DNA of 64,000 bases, from positions 4,092,001-4,156,000 of the forward strand of contig NZ_JARUND010000002.1 in the NCBI RefSeq assembly GCF_036898825.1, written 5' to 3'. Below are positions 37,138-44,751 of this stretch, piece after piece. The stretch is from Streptomyces sp. B21-083 (GTDB lineage: Bacteria > Actinomycetota > Actinomycetes > Streptomycetales > Streptomycetaceae). How positions within the stretch are numbered: position 1 is the stretch's first letter; each line of letters starts with the position of its first letter. The notes beneath the pieces are model-generated. The model ran no database searches. It saw only the letters and a program-made list of their open reading frames with translations, and was not told where the DNA came from. The translations under genes and the position numbers were made by a program.

Positions 37138-38373
37138 TCACCGGCGTCTCGCGGCGAGTGCGTCCAGTACGGCGGCCGCGCTGACGGCATTGCGTGTCAC
37201 CAGGTGCACCGACCAGTCGGGATCGGCCGCAAGGGCGATCTCCAGCGCCGCGAGAACGGCCTCCGCGCTCTCGCGCGCGGCAAGGCCGCCGCGCCCCGCG
37301 CCGAACAGGGGCAGCGCGACGGACCGCAGCGGGAGCCCGCCGGAATCCCGCTCCTCGCCCGCCAGCCTGAAAACACGTAGGACCGCCTCGGCGACGGCTT
37401 CCGGCGCTGTCTCGTAGCCGTTCCCGGTCGCGGACGGAGTGGTGACCGCCGCGTGGAAGATTCTGCGCACTCCGCGCGCCGCCAGTGCGCCCGCCGGGGT
37501 CACCGCCACCGTGCCGGGGGCCACGGGCAGCCCGGACGGCACCGAGCGCTCGCTCCAGGACCTCAACTGACGCGCGATCACATCGTCCACGATCCGCCCG
37601 CCGGCATCCTTCGTCGCCCCCGCCCGGCGCAGGCTCCCGGAGACCGTGCGGCGGAACGTCTTGGACATCTCGAAGTAGATGTTCTCCGACGAGACCAGCA
37701 CATCGACGTCCTCGATCAGTTCGATGGGCGCGACGTGCAGGGTGATCGTCACCTCGCCGTGCGGAAAGCGCGTGGCCACCCGATGCAGCCCCGTCCGCAC
37801 GGGCACAGGCTGTCCGGACGGCCCGGGCGCCGGGTACACCTCAGGCGTTTCGACCACCGGCGACGATGTCGGGGCGGGCACGCCGGTCCCCGGCATGGCC
37901 GCGTCCCCGTGCGTCACCGGCACGGCGGCCGCCACAGGTTCGGCTCCCGCCAGGATCGCCTCGGCGACCTGGCGGATGAGCAGCTTCTCGTGGTGCTTGC
38001 GAAAGCGATCGAAGCCGATGTCCGCCAGTTCGGCAGCCCTGTCCCGGCGCTCCTTGCCCGGCAGCGCACGCGTGCGTGGCAGCAGGCCGAAGGTCATCAG
38101 GCCCACCTCGCGCTGTCCGGGGTCGAGCCCGTCGACCGCGCGACGCAGTGCGTTCTCCACCGCGACCGTGTCGACCTCGACCTCCCCCTCCCCCGGTCCC
38201 GGCCGCCCGTCCGCACCGGTGGACGGCGCGAGCACTCCCGGCAGCTCGACTAGGGCTGCCTCGTGCAGCCGCAGCAACCCGAGCGCGCGAATCCTGTGCA
38301 GCTCCTGACTCAAGACGTCCACCATCGCCGCGTATGGCCTCGGCCCATCCCCCAGATCCATGTCCGAAAGCAT
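37138..38373 (-). CDS. Macro-domain protein with N-terminal helical region
   Basis: 411 residues. The C-terminal macro-like domain (about 205-410) is indicated by VDVLVSSENIYFEMSKTFRR, a central FHAAVTTP strand and the phosphate-loop-like LPLFGAGRGG. Macro domains bind ADP-ribose and relatives. Here SSEN replaces the common NAAN, so ligand preference may differ. Residues 60-145 form a charged helical region (ERRDRAAELADIGFDRFRKH) of unknown role, followed by a Pro-rich linker. ATG with GAGGCG upstream. Convergent with the kinase gene, 56 bp apart, and counted with that locus by proximity and biochemistry. Confidence 0.65.
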   Translation of the reverse strand: MLSDMDLGDGPRPYAAMVDVLSQELHRIRALGLLRLHEAALVELPGVLAPSTGADGRPGPGEGEVEVDTVAVENALRRAVDGLDPGQREVGLMTFGLLPRTRALPGKERRDRAAELADIGFDRFRKHHEKLLIRQVAEAILAGAEPVAAAVPVTHGDAAMPGTGVPAPTSSPVVETPEVYPAPGPSGQPVPVRTGLHRVATRFPHGEVTITLHVAPIELIEDVDVLVSSENIYFEMSKTFRRTVSGSLRRAGATKDAGGRIVDDVIARQLRSWSERSVPSGLPVAPGTVAVTPAGALAARGVRRIFHAAVTTPSATGNGYETAPEAVAEAVLRVFRLAGEERDSGGLPLRSVALPLFGAGRGGLAARESAEAVLAALEIALAADPDWSVHLVTRNAVSAAAVLDALAARRR

Positions 38374-38753
38374 GGTGGTACGCCTCACGCTCGGCAACGG
38401 AATCGCCGAACTCGCGCTCCAGAAAAGGATGAAGAGGCGAGCCGTTCGCCAGAACGCGGTAGCCGCTGGCGTTGGCCTGCCAGGTGTAGTCGGTCCTCTC
38501 AGGAAGGTCTTTGCCGCGTGTTCCCTGGGCGATGCCTTCGAGGAGGTGGAGCAACGTCGTGGATCGAGCCGTTCGGCTGGTTCCGGCCGGGACGGTTGTC
38601 GAGGTCGAGGTCGTCGAGCGGGCCCAGCGGTGCCGGCAGTCCCGGCAGTCCCGGCATCGGATCTCCCTCGACGACGGCGCTTCCCGCTCTTCTGCTCTTC
38701 TGCTCTTCTGCTCTTCTGCAGCCGCACGCCACAGCTCAGGCACAGCCTGCACC
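38374..38753 (-). other. Gap upstream of the macro gene, possible decayed small ORF
   Basis: 380 bp. The minus strand has protein-like stretches in one frame (GKDLPERTDYTWQANASGY then HPFLEREFGDSVAEREAYHH), running into the macro gene start without a stop, and another frame starting MPGLPGLPAPLGPLDDLDLD. Joining them requires a frameshift near 38,560. No good ribosome site was found. It could be a broken short gene or a frameshifted N-terminal part of the macro protein. Confidence 0.3.
38686..38719. repeat. 8-bp microsatellite
   Basis: GCTCTTCT repeated four times and followed by GC. The unit is not a multiple of three, so copy change would shift any reading frame crossing it. A 9-bp CCCGGCAGT repeat lies 40 bp to the left. 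Confidence 0.85.
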
Positions 38754-39827
38754 TCAGGGAACGAGGATGATCTTGCCGACGGCGGGGCGGTTGGAGGACT
38801 CCGCCAGTTGCATGGCCTCGGCGGCCTCGGCCAGCGGGAAGCGGGCGGCGATCTTCGCGGTGAGTACGCCGTCGCTGAGCAGGCCGAAGACATGGGTGAG
38901 GTCGGTGCGCATCCGGGCCCGGAACGCCTCGCGCTTGGCAGAGTCGGGCTTGCCGGCGCCCGCCCAGACGTCGTAGAAGCTGGCGTGCTTGCCGGTAGGC
39001 AGGTAGTTCCAGAACGCCAGCTTGGCCAGCAGCGGCAGGAAGTCGAGCAGTATGGGGCGGGTGTCGTCGAGGGCTGCCGCGATGCTGTACGAGACCAGGG
39101 TGCCGGTGCGGTTGAGCAGCCGGTAGGAGAGGCTGACGCTCGCGCCGCCGAGGTGGTCGAACACGGCGTCCACGCCGCCGGGGGCCAGTTCCCGGACGCG
39201 GGCGGCGAGGTCGGGGTCCCGGTAGTCGATCGGCTCCACGCCCAGGTCGCGCAGCGCCTCGTGGTGACGGAGGCCGGCCGTGCCGATCACGCGGGCGCCG
39301 GCGTCCCGGGCGAGTTGCACCAGGACCGAGCCGACACCTCCGGCGGCGCCCGTGATGAGCACGGTCTGCCCTGCCCGTACCTTCGCGCTGCGGTGCAGCA
39401 TCTGATAAGCGGTCAGGCCGTTGACGATCAACGTCTCCGCGTCGTCGGGGTGGATTCCGTCGGGTACCTCCACCAGGTCGGCGGCGGGCAGCAGGGCTGC
39501 CGTGGTCCAGCCACCGGTCTTGGTCAGCGCGGCGACCCGGCGGCCGAGCAGGGCGGGGTCCGCTCCGGGTCCTACGGCCTCGACGACACCGACGAGGTCG
39601 TAGCCGGGCACGAACGGGAAGGCGGGCTGGCCGTAGTAGCGGCCCCGGCGCATCGCGCTCTCGGCGAAGGACACGGCGGTCGACTCGACGCGCACCAGCG
39701 CCTGACCGGCGGCGGGCGCCGGCAGCTCGCGCTGGACCAGCCGCAGACCGGACGGTGCGACCTTGCCCGGCAGCACCACCTCGGTGGCGGTCACAGTGGC
39801 CTCGGTGGCTGCGTTCGTCTCGGACAT
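38754..39827 (-). CDS. Medium-chain zinc-independent quinone oxidoreductase-like
   Basis: 357 residues of the MDR/quinone oxidoreductase superfamily, NADPH-dependent. The nucleotide-binding motif is VLITGAAGGVGSVLVQLARD, and the N-terminal GroES-like domain includes FPFVPGYDLVGVVEAVGPGA. The catalytic zinc cysteine cluster of alcohol dehydrogenases is absent. Start chosen at MSETNAATEA after GAGGAG. Divergent from a TetR regulator with a long inverted repeat between, so it is probably its target. Typical substrates are quinones or reactive enals. Confidence 0.88.
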   Translation of the reverse strand: MSETNAATEATVTATEVVLPGKVAPSGLRLVQRELPAPAAGQALVRVESTAVSFAESAMRRGRYYGQPAFPFVPGYDLVGVVEAVGPGADPALLGRRVAALTKTGGWTTAALLPAADLVEVPDGIHPDDAETLIVNGLTAYQMLHRSAKVRAGQTVLITGAAGGVGSVLVQLARDAGARVIGTAGLRHHEALRDLGVEPIDYRDPDLAARVRELAPGGVDAVFDHLGGASVSLSYRLLNRTGTLVSYSIAAALDDTRPILLDFLPLLAKLAFWNYLPTGKHASFYDVWAGAGKPDSAKREAFRARMRTDLTHVFGLLSDGVLTAKIAARFPLAEAAEAMQLAESSNRPAVGKIILVP

Positions 39828-40022
39828 GGTCGACTCCTCGTAGACTCTGCGACTGTTCGTCACTCAGTTAATGGCCGTAACTCTGCACCTGTACGTCATG
39901 TAGCGTCAAGCCATAACCAGCAGCGAGGTGCACGTTTCACCCTGGCCGGACGGAAACCGCCCCGACGTGAGTGATGGGCGAGTTGGACACAAAGTGCAGG
40001 TCAGAGAGCTGTTTGCGAGCCA

Positions 40023-40080
40023 ATCGTTACGGATCGTTGCGCAACGGCAGTGCGTGAAAACTCTTACGATCCGTTACGAT
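40023..40080. promoter_or_regulatory. Probable TetR operator
   Basis: ATCGTTACGGATCGT (40,023-40,037) and ACGATCCGTTACGAT (40,066-40,080) are inverted repeats matching at 14 of 15 positions, with a third related half (ATCGTTGC) overlapping. They end 6 bases before the regulator start. Placement suits autoregulation and control of the divergent oxidoreductase. Confidence 0.6.
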
Positions 40081-40086
40081 GCGACG

Positions 40087-40794
40087 ATGAATAACACTCC
40101 GCAGACCATGGGCAGGCGCGAGCGGCTACGGGCCCAGACGCTCCAGGAGATCGAGGACGTGTCGTTCGCGATCATCGACGCGGACGGCGTACAGGCACTG
40201 TCGATCGCGGCGCTGGCCCGGAGCATGGCGATGTCCGCGCCGGCGGTCTACCGCTACTTCCCGTCGCGGGACGCGCTGGTGGCGCACCTGGTGACGCTGT
40301 CGTATCAGCAACTCGCCGCGGCGATGAGCCAGGCCGTGGAGGGCGGCAGGAAGGCGCCGCGCACGCGGGTACGGCTGGTGGTCACCGCGTACCGCGACTG
40401 GGCGCTGCGCCACCGGCGGCGCTACGGGATGCTGTTCGGCGAGCGGGCCGGGGAGCTGCCCGACGAGGTCACCACGCAGACCCCGCTGGATCAGGCGATG
40501 GCGTTCCTGATCGACACGCTGGTGGCCGTCCAGGACACCGCGCCGACCGACAGCACCAGCGGCGACCGCACACTGGACGGGCAGCTGCGGCGCTGGGCCC
40601 GTTCACAGGAGCGACCGGACGTCACACCGGGCGTGGCCCTCGCCGCCAACCTGATCTGGACGCGGGTCCACGGCATCGTGAGCCTCGAACTCACCGGCGT
40701 GTTCGACAACCAGGCGGTCGAGGCACAGCGGCTGATCGACCTGGAGATCGACAGCGCGATCCAGTCCCTGCGGCCGCCCGGCACCGGCGCCTGA
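40087..40794 (+). CDS. TetR-family transcriptional regulator
   Basis: 235 residues. The N-terminal helix-turn-helix is typical: ADGVQALSIAALARSMAMSA followed by PAVYRYFPSRDALVAHLV. The C-terminal ligand-binding half fits the WHG-type subfamily by its WALRHRRRYGMLFGERAGEL. No strong ribosome site precedes the ATG, which could be translated from a leaderless message. Divergent from the oxidoreductase gene. Confidence 0.9.
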   Translation: MNNTPQTMGRRERLRAQTLQEIEDVSFAIIDADGVQALSIAALARSMAMSAPAVYRYFPSRDALVAHLVTLSYQQLAAAMSQAVEGGRKAPRTRVRLVVTAYRDWALRHRRRYGMLFGERAGELPDEVTTQTPLDQAMAFLIDTLVAVQDTAPTDSTSGDRTLDGQLRRWARSQERPDVTPGVALAANLIWTRVHGIVSLELTGVFDNQAVEAQRLIDLEIDSAIQSLRPPGTGA

Positions 40795-40831
40795 CGGACT
40801 CGGCGTGCTGAATCTGCTGGCGCGGAAGGGG

Positions 40832-41478
40832 CTAGTCGACGAACCGGAACGTCGACGTGATCGCGTCGAAGATGTCGAAGAAGGACTCCGCCAGGTCCAG
40901 CACCTGGCTGCTGCCCGCCACCAGCGCGGCCTTGCCCTCCTGACCCGGCACCGGGATGAACGTCTGCGTCAGGACGGCCCGGATGGTGCGGCCGAGTTCG
41001 TCGCCCGGTACGGCGATGTCCTCGACGCCGTAGCACGCGCCGCCGGGCCGACGCCCGGGATGTCGACGGTCGTGACCTTGCGCCAGGAGTCTTCCTCCCG
41101 CTTCGCCTCCTTGACCGCCAACTGGGCAGCGATGGCCGCCGGGTCGGTGGAGAGGGGCATGCCGTCCTGCGTACGGTCGCCGGCCATCGAGACAGTCACC
41201 GAGCCGGTGATCGGGGTGTCGCCGCCGAAGCTCTCCGCCATGCAGCCGCAGTACAGCGCGCCCGACTTCCACGCGTCGGCCGCCGCCTTCTGAAGGAACG
41301 TGGTGTACGTGTCGCGGTACTGGGCCAACTCCGGTCGCTGCCTCAGCCGTTCGTCCACCGTGCGCCGGATGGAGTCGTCCCGTGACTCGGGGCGTACGTC
41401 GAACTCCCACCACGACTCGGGCACCTTGGTCCGGAACCCACCTCGCTCGACCGTCCGCGCTTCGCTGTAGCGGGCCAT
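40832..41478 (-). pseudogene. Frameshifted member of the T7SS-associated GPA family
   Basis: The first 145 codons or so (MARYSEARTVERGGFRTKVP, then PESWWEFDV) read in one frame to VDIPGVGP near 41,040. The match continues in another frame (CYGVEDIAVPGDELGRTIRA) to the stop at 40,832. A one-base deletion in a GC-rich stretch explains the break; sequencing error is possible. Restored, it would be about 215 residues and shares the opening PxxWWEF, the GP-containing strand and the C-terminal helix layout with genes at 53,613, 57,546, 58,136, 62,171 and 62,875. Divergent from a WXG100-like gene. Confidence 0.7.
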
Positions 41479-41594
41479 GTCCTCACTCCACCCCGTTCAA
41501 TCGACCCTCCCGTACCGACATCGTTCCGTTGTACGGTGCCGATCAGACGTCGATCGGACGTCGACAGACTACGAGGCGCTCCAGGGGTTTCCAC

Positions 41595-41927
41595 ATGGGC
41601 AAGGGCAAATCCGACCTCTCGCTGCCGCTGAGCGAGCTGGAGGACTACGGCAGCCGGCTGCGCTCCATCAAGACCCGGCTGAACCACACCAAGAAGCTCT
41701 TCGAGTCCTACAAGGACGACATCGGCGACGGCAGCGTGAACGACGCGCTGGAGGACTTCGAGTCCAACTGGGAGGACGGCCGCGAGGACATCACCCAGCA
41801 GCTCGACGCCCTCGCCGACATGTCGGACGCCGTCGTACGCGAGTTCAAGAAGCTGGACGACGAACTGGCCAAGCAGGTCAACGAGAAGATGAAGGTCCGG
41901 GACGCGAGGGGCAACGGCACCAAGTGA
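41595..41927 (+). CDS. WXG100-like small protein
   Basis: 110 residues, almost wholly helical, forming a predicted helical hairpin. The turn region holds FESNWEDGRED, a NW version of the WXG motif. It is similar in length and pattern to the proteins at 51,503 and 61,690 (each with xNWxxxRExL). WXG100 proteins are secreted by type VII systems. The AGGGG ribosome site is 7 bases upstream. No ESX ATPase or channel genes are in the window. Confidence 0.7.
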   Translation: MGKGKSDLSLPLSELEDYGSRLRSIKTRLNHTKKLFESYKDDIGDGSVNDALEDFESNWEDGREDITQQLDALADMSDAVVREFKKLDDELAKQVNEKMKVRDARGNGTK

Positions 41928-41987
41928 GTGGAGTCCCACACGGGTTGGGCCCCACGCCCGTTGAACCCCACATCTGTTGGACTTCCC

Positions 41988-42455
41988 TCACCCCACCTCG
42001 TTCTCCGCCACCGCCTCGCCTCGAACCGTCACATCTCCGCCGTAGAACAGCCCTGTGAACACCGGCGAGTACGTCAACTGGACCTCGACCCGCACCTCGT
42101 TGGCGTTCGCCGCCACGCAGTGGGACGCTGCCGTGTCCGCCGCGGACATGTCCATCTCCTGGGCGAACGCCTTCACGCGTGCGTCGCAGTTCTGGAAGTT
42201 GATGGGAGCGCCGGCCGCCGCGTTGCCGTAGAGGGCGTCGAGGTCTATGTCCTGGGCGGCATAGCGCGCCGCCTGTTCCGCGATGTCCGCCGCCCGTTCT
42301 CGCTTCGAGATGGACATGCCGCCGTCGATCACGAAGGCGGACAGGGAGATGAAGAGAAGGGCGAAGATGATCACGGCACCGGCGCCCGAGCCTCTGTCGT
42401 CCAGACGTGCCCACCTGCGTCCACACCAACCACGTACAGCAGAGTGCACCGTCAC
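41988..42455 (-). CDS. TadG-like pilus assembly protein
   Basis: 155 residues with one N-terminal helix (GAVIIFALLFISLSAFVIDG), a TadG-type start, and a periplasmic-type domain containing two cysteines. DRGSGAGAV resembles a TadE cleavage region but lacks the +5 glutamate. The GTG overlaps the upstream TadE stop (GTGA). Last gene of the tad operon. Confidence 0.8.
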   Translation of the reverse strand: MTVHSAVRGWCGRRWARLDDRGSGAGAVIIFALLFISLSAFVIDGGMSISKRERAADIAEQAARYAAQDIDLDALYGNAAAGAPINFQNCDARVKAFAQEMDMSAADTAASHCVAANANEVRVEVQLTYSPVFTGLFYGGDVTVRGEAVAENEVG

Positions 42456-42907
42456 ACCGTCCTCCGGAACGGGTCCAGCGGTGAGCTGAAGGTCGCCGTC
42501 AGGGTAGTGGGAATGTCGAGGCCCAGCATCGCCAGACCTCGCACCTCGCAGCTCACCTCGACGCTGAAGATGGTGTCGGGCTCGAATCCGGCGCTGGTCT
42601 GGGTCACTGTGACGGGGCCTGAACAGACGTCGGTGAGGTCGGCCTCCGCCGCCTTCCGGGCTTCCGCCATCGCCGTCGTGTGATCCTTCTGGATCGACCC
42701 GGCCCGGGCCGCGTCCCGCGCCGCCCCGTCAAGAGCCCCTCGCCCGTCCACCAGCTGCCCGAAAGCCACCAGCACCAGAATGAACATGATCATCACTGGG
42801 GCGAGGATAACCACCTCGATGGTGGACAGGCCCCGGTCGCCCCGGTCGCCCCGGTCACCCAGGTCCCACCTGTTCCACCGACCCCGCAGGGCAGAGAAGT
42901 AACCCAT
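42452..42907 (-). CDS. TadE-family pseudopilin
   Basis: 151 residues. The prepilin site is G^LSTIE at residues 26-31, followed by a hydrophobic helix (VVILAPVMIMFILVLVAFGQ). Upstream of the site the leader is made of GDR repeats encoded by a 9-bp repeat (CCCCGGTCG). ATG shares one base with the stop of the preceding gene. Confidence 0.85.
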   Translation of the reverse strand: MGYFSALRGRWNRWDLGDRGDRGDRGLSTIEVVILAPVMIMFILVLVAFGQLVDGRGALDGAARDAARAGSIQKDHTTAMAEARKAAEADLTDVCSGPVTVTQTSAGFEPDTIFSVEVSCEVRGLAMLGLDIPTTLTATFSSPLDPFRRTV

Positions 42908-43464
42908 CAGTTCACCCCGTCCCGCACAAACCGCTCCACCGGCCCCACCGACTGCGCGTGCACGGTCAGATCGAACCCGGGGAACACCGTGGGAACCCGT
43001 GCCGTGATCTCCACGCCCACCGTGTTCTGCTCCGGCTGGAGCATCGTCACGTTCGGCGAGAGGACCAGACTCGGGCCAAGCTGCTGGATGTAGCTGTCCA
43101 CCACGTCCTGTGCCTCACCCCGCCACACACCCGGCTGGTCGTGCGCCATGGCACGGGCCTTGCGGGCGCCGGCCTGGGCAGCCGCCTGGGCCACGTGGTC
43201 CGCGAAGAAGTACAGCGCGAACTGCACCGTCGCGAAGATCATGAAGAACAGTACGGGCGTCAGCAGCACGAACTCGATCGCGGTCATGCCGGAGTCGGAC
43301 GTACGGGCGCCGGACGCACGGGAGGAGAACCTGCCCGCGCCGGACGCGCCGGAGTCACCGCGGGCGGACGCCGACTTCCGTGCGACCTCCACCCTGCGGC
43401 GTACCCATCTGACTACGCCAGCACCACCCACGAGCAACAACCCCGTCAACTCGACCCCGTACAC
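42907..43464 (-). CDS. TadE-family pseudopilin with long leader
   Basis: 185 residues. A predicted prepilin cleavage site G^MTAIEF occurs at residues 59-64, with the helix EFVLLTPVLFFMIFATVQFA following. The leader of about 59 residues is unusually long; the GTG start is uncertain and a downstream start is possible. The soluble part is an ordinary TadE domain. Confidence 0.8.
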   Translation of the reverse strand: MYGVELTGLLLVGGAGVVRWVRRRVEVARKSASARGDSGASGAGRFSSRASGARTSDSGMTAIEFVLLTPVLFFMIFATVQFALYFFADHVAQAAAQAGARKARAMAHDQPGVWRGEAQDVVDSYIQQLGPSLVLSPNVTMLQPEQNTVGVEITARVPTVFPGFDLTVHAQSVGPVERFVRDGVN

Positions 43465-43483
43465 CCCGTTTTCGTACGTGCGA

Positions 43484-43753
43484 TCAGCAGGTGCCGCTCG
43501 CTTGGGCGCCCTTGATGCAGTTACCGACCTTGTTGGCGCCGTCGCTCAGCGCGGTGTTGATGATCGCGGCGACCACGCCGACGATCGCCACGACGACCGC
43601 GGAGATGATGACCCACTCGACCGCCGACGCACCGCGGTCCAGTTCGCCGGAGCGAGCGCGCTGCACGCGGCTCTGCAGGAAGGTGACCAGGAAGTCCATC
43701 GCCGGGATACCGGTGCTGAAGTTCCGCCCGTTCATTCCGTTCAGTCCGTTCAT
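43484..43753 (-). CDS. Flp-type pilin
   Basis: Major-pilin candidate, 89 residues, ATG after GAGAGGAC. The leader of 41 residues is long, then the cleavage site G41^ASAVE (glutamate at +5), the helix VEWVIISAVVVAIVGVVAAI and a short C-terminus with two cysteines (GNCIKGAQASGTC). The mature protein would be 48 residues. The leader opens with 9-bp repeats encoding MNGLNGMNGRN. Confidence 0.85.
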   Translation of the reverse strand: MNGLNGMNGRNFSTGIPAMDFLVTFLQSRVQRARSGELDRGASAVEWVIISAVVVAIVGVVAAIINTALSDGANKVGNCIKGAQASGTC

Positions 43754-43827
43754 GGTGAGTTGTCCTCTCGGGAATCTCAAAAATCTCAGGAGTTGGAGAA
43801 AGTAGTTGTCGGCGCGGGACGCCGAAC

Positions 43828-44751
43828 TCAGACCTGGAACACGCGCATCGCCGCCGGATAGATCAGGAACACCAGGAACCCGGCGCACAGCAGCAGTTGG
43901 GCCACGAGCATCGACTGCGACTTCTCGCCCGCGCTGCCCTCGATCTCGGCCAGCTCGCGGTGCCGCATGGTCTCCGCGCGGGAGGCGAGCGACTCGCGCA
44001 CCTTCGCGCCGTCGTCCGCGACGAGAGCGAGGGAGGCGGAGAGGTCCTTGAGTTCCTCGATGCCGAGTTCCTCGCCCAGCGAACCGAGCGCCTGCCACTG
44101 GCTGGTGCCGGTGATACGCGCGTCCGCGAGAGCGTTGCGGATGCGCTGGGTGGCCCAGCCGTCCGACACCTCCGCCGCCGCCATCAGCGCCTCGGGCAGA
44201 CCCCGGCCGCCGGCCAGGCTCATCGACACCAGGTCGAGATACGCCCCGATCACCCGCCGCAGGTCGCGCCGCTTCTCGGCCGCGTCCCGCCGTACCTCGA
44301 GGTCGGGCAGGAAGAAGAAGACCGCCGCGAAGAGCAGCGCCATCCAGACCGGGATGGCCGGGCTCCTGCCGATGCCCAGCGTCAGCACGATGGCGAACAT
44401 GAACGGGCCGAAGAACAGACCGGCCGCCCCCAGCAGCACCTTCGTCGCGAGGAAGTTCTCCCAACTCCGGTCCAGGACAGCCAGGTCGGACCGCAACGAG
44501 CGCTGCTCCCAGCCCTGCTGGAAGTAGAAGTCCGAGACCCGGACGCCCACTTGGGCACGGAACGAGCCGATCCGGCCGGCGTCCTGTGTGCGATGGGCCG
44601 ACTCGTACGCCGCTCCCCTCGCCCGCATCGCGTCGATGCGCGCGACCTGCGAGACCGCACTCCGCTTCGACGGCATCAACGCCCGTACGAGCACGTAGAC
44701 GCCGAGGCCCAGAGTGGCGCCGACCAGCACGGGCATGGTCAGGTCGTTCAT
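43828..44751 (-). CDS. tadC: Tad pilus inner-membrane protein TadC
   Basis: 307 residues with a type II secretion F-domain. N-terminal and two central membrane helices (LLGAAGLFFGPFMFAIVLTL) surround a cytoplasmic helical domain (YLDLVSMSLAGGRGLPEALM), and a last helix ends in YPAAMRVFQV. TadB and TadC form the membrane platform driven by TadA. The ATG overlaps the tadB stop. Confidence 0.9.
   Translation of the reverse strand: MNDLTMPVLVGATLGLGVYVLVRALMPSKRSAVSQVARIDAMRARGAAYESAHRTQDAGRIGSFRAQVGVRVSDFYFQQGWEQRSLRSDLAVLDRSWENFLATKVLLGAAGLFFGPFMFAIVLTLGIGRSPAIPVWMALLFAAVFFFLPDLEVRRDAAEKRRDLRRVIGAYLDLVSMSLAGGRGLPEALMAAAEVSDGWATQRIRNALADARITGTSQWQALGSLGEELGIEELKDLSASLALVADDGAKVRESLASRAETMRHRELAEIEGSAGEKSQSMLVAQLLLCAGFLVFLIYPAAMRVFQV

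Noticed and set aside
38754..39827. Zinc alcohol dehydrogenase
   Set aside because: The structural and catalytic zinc cysteines are missing, so it belongs to the quinone oxidoreductase side of the superfamily.
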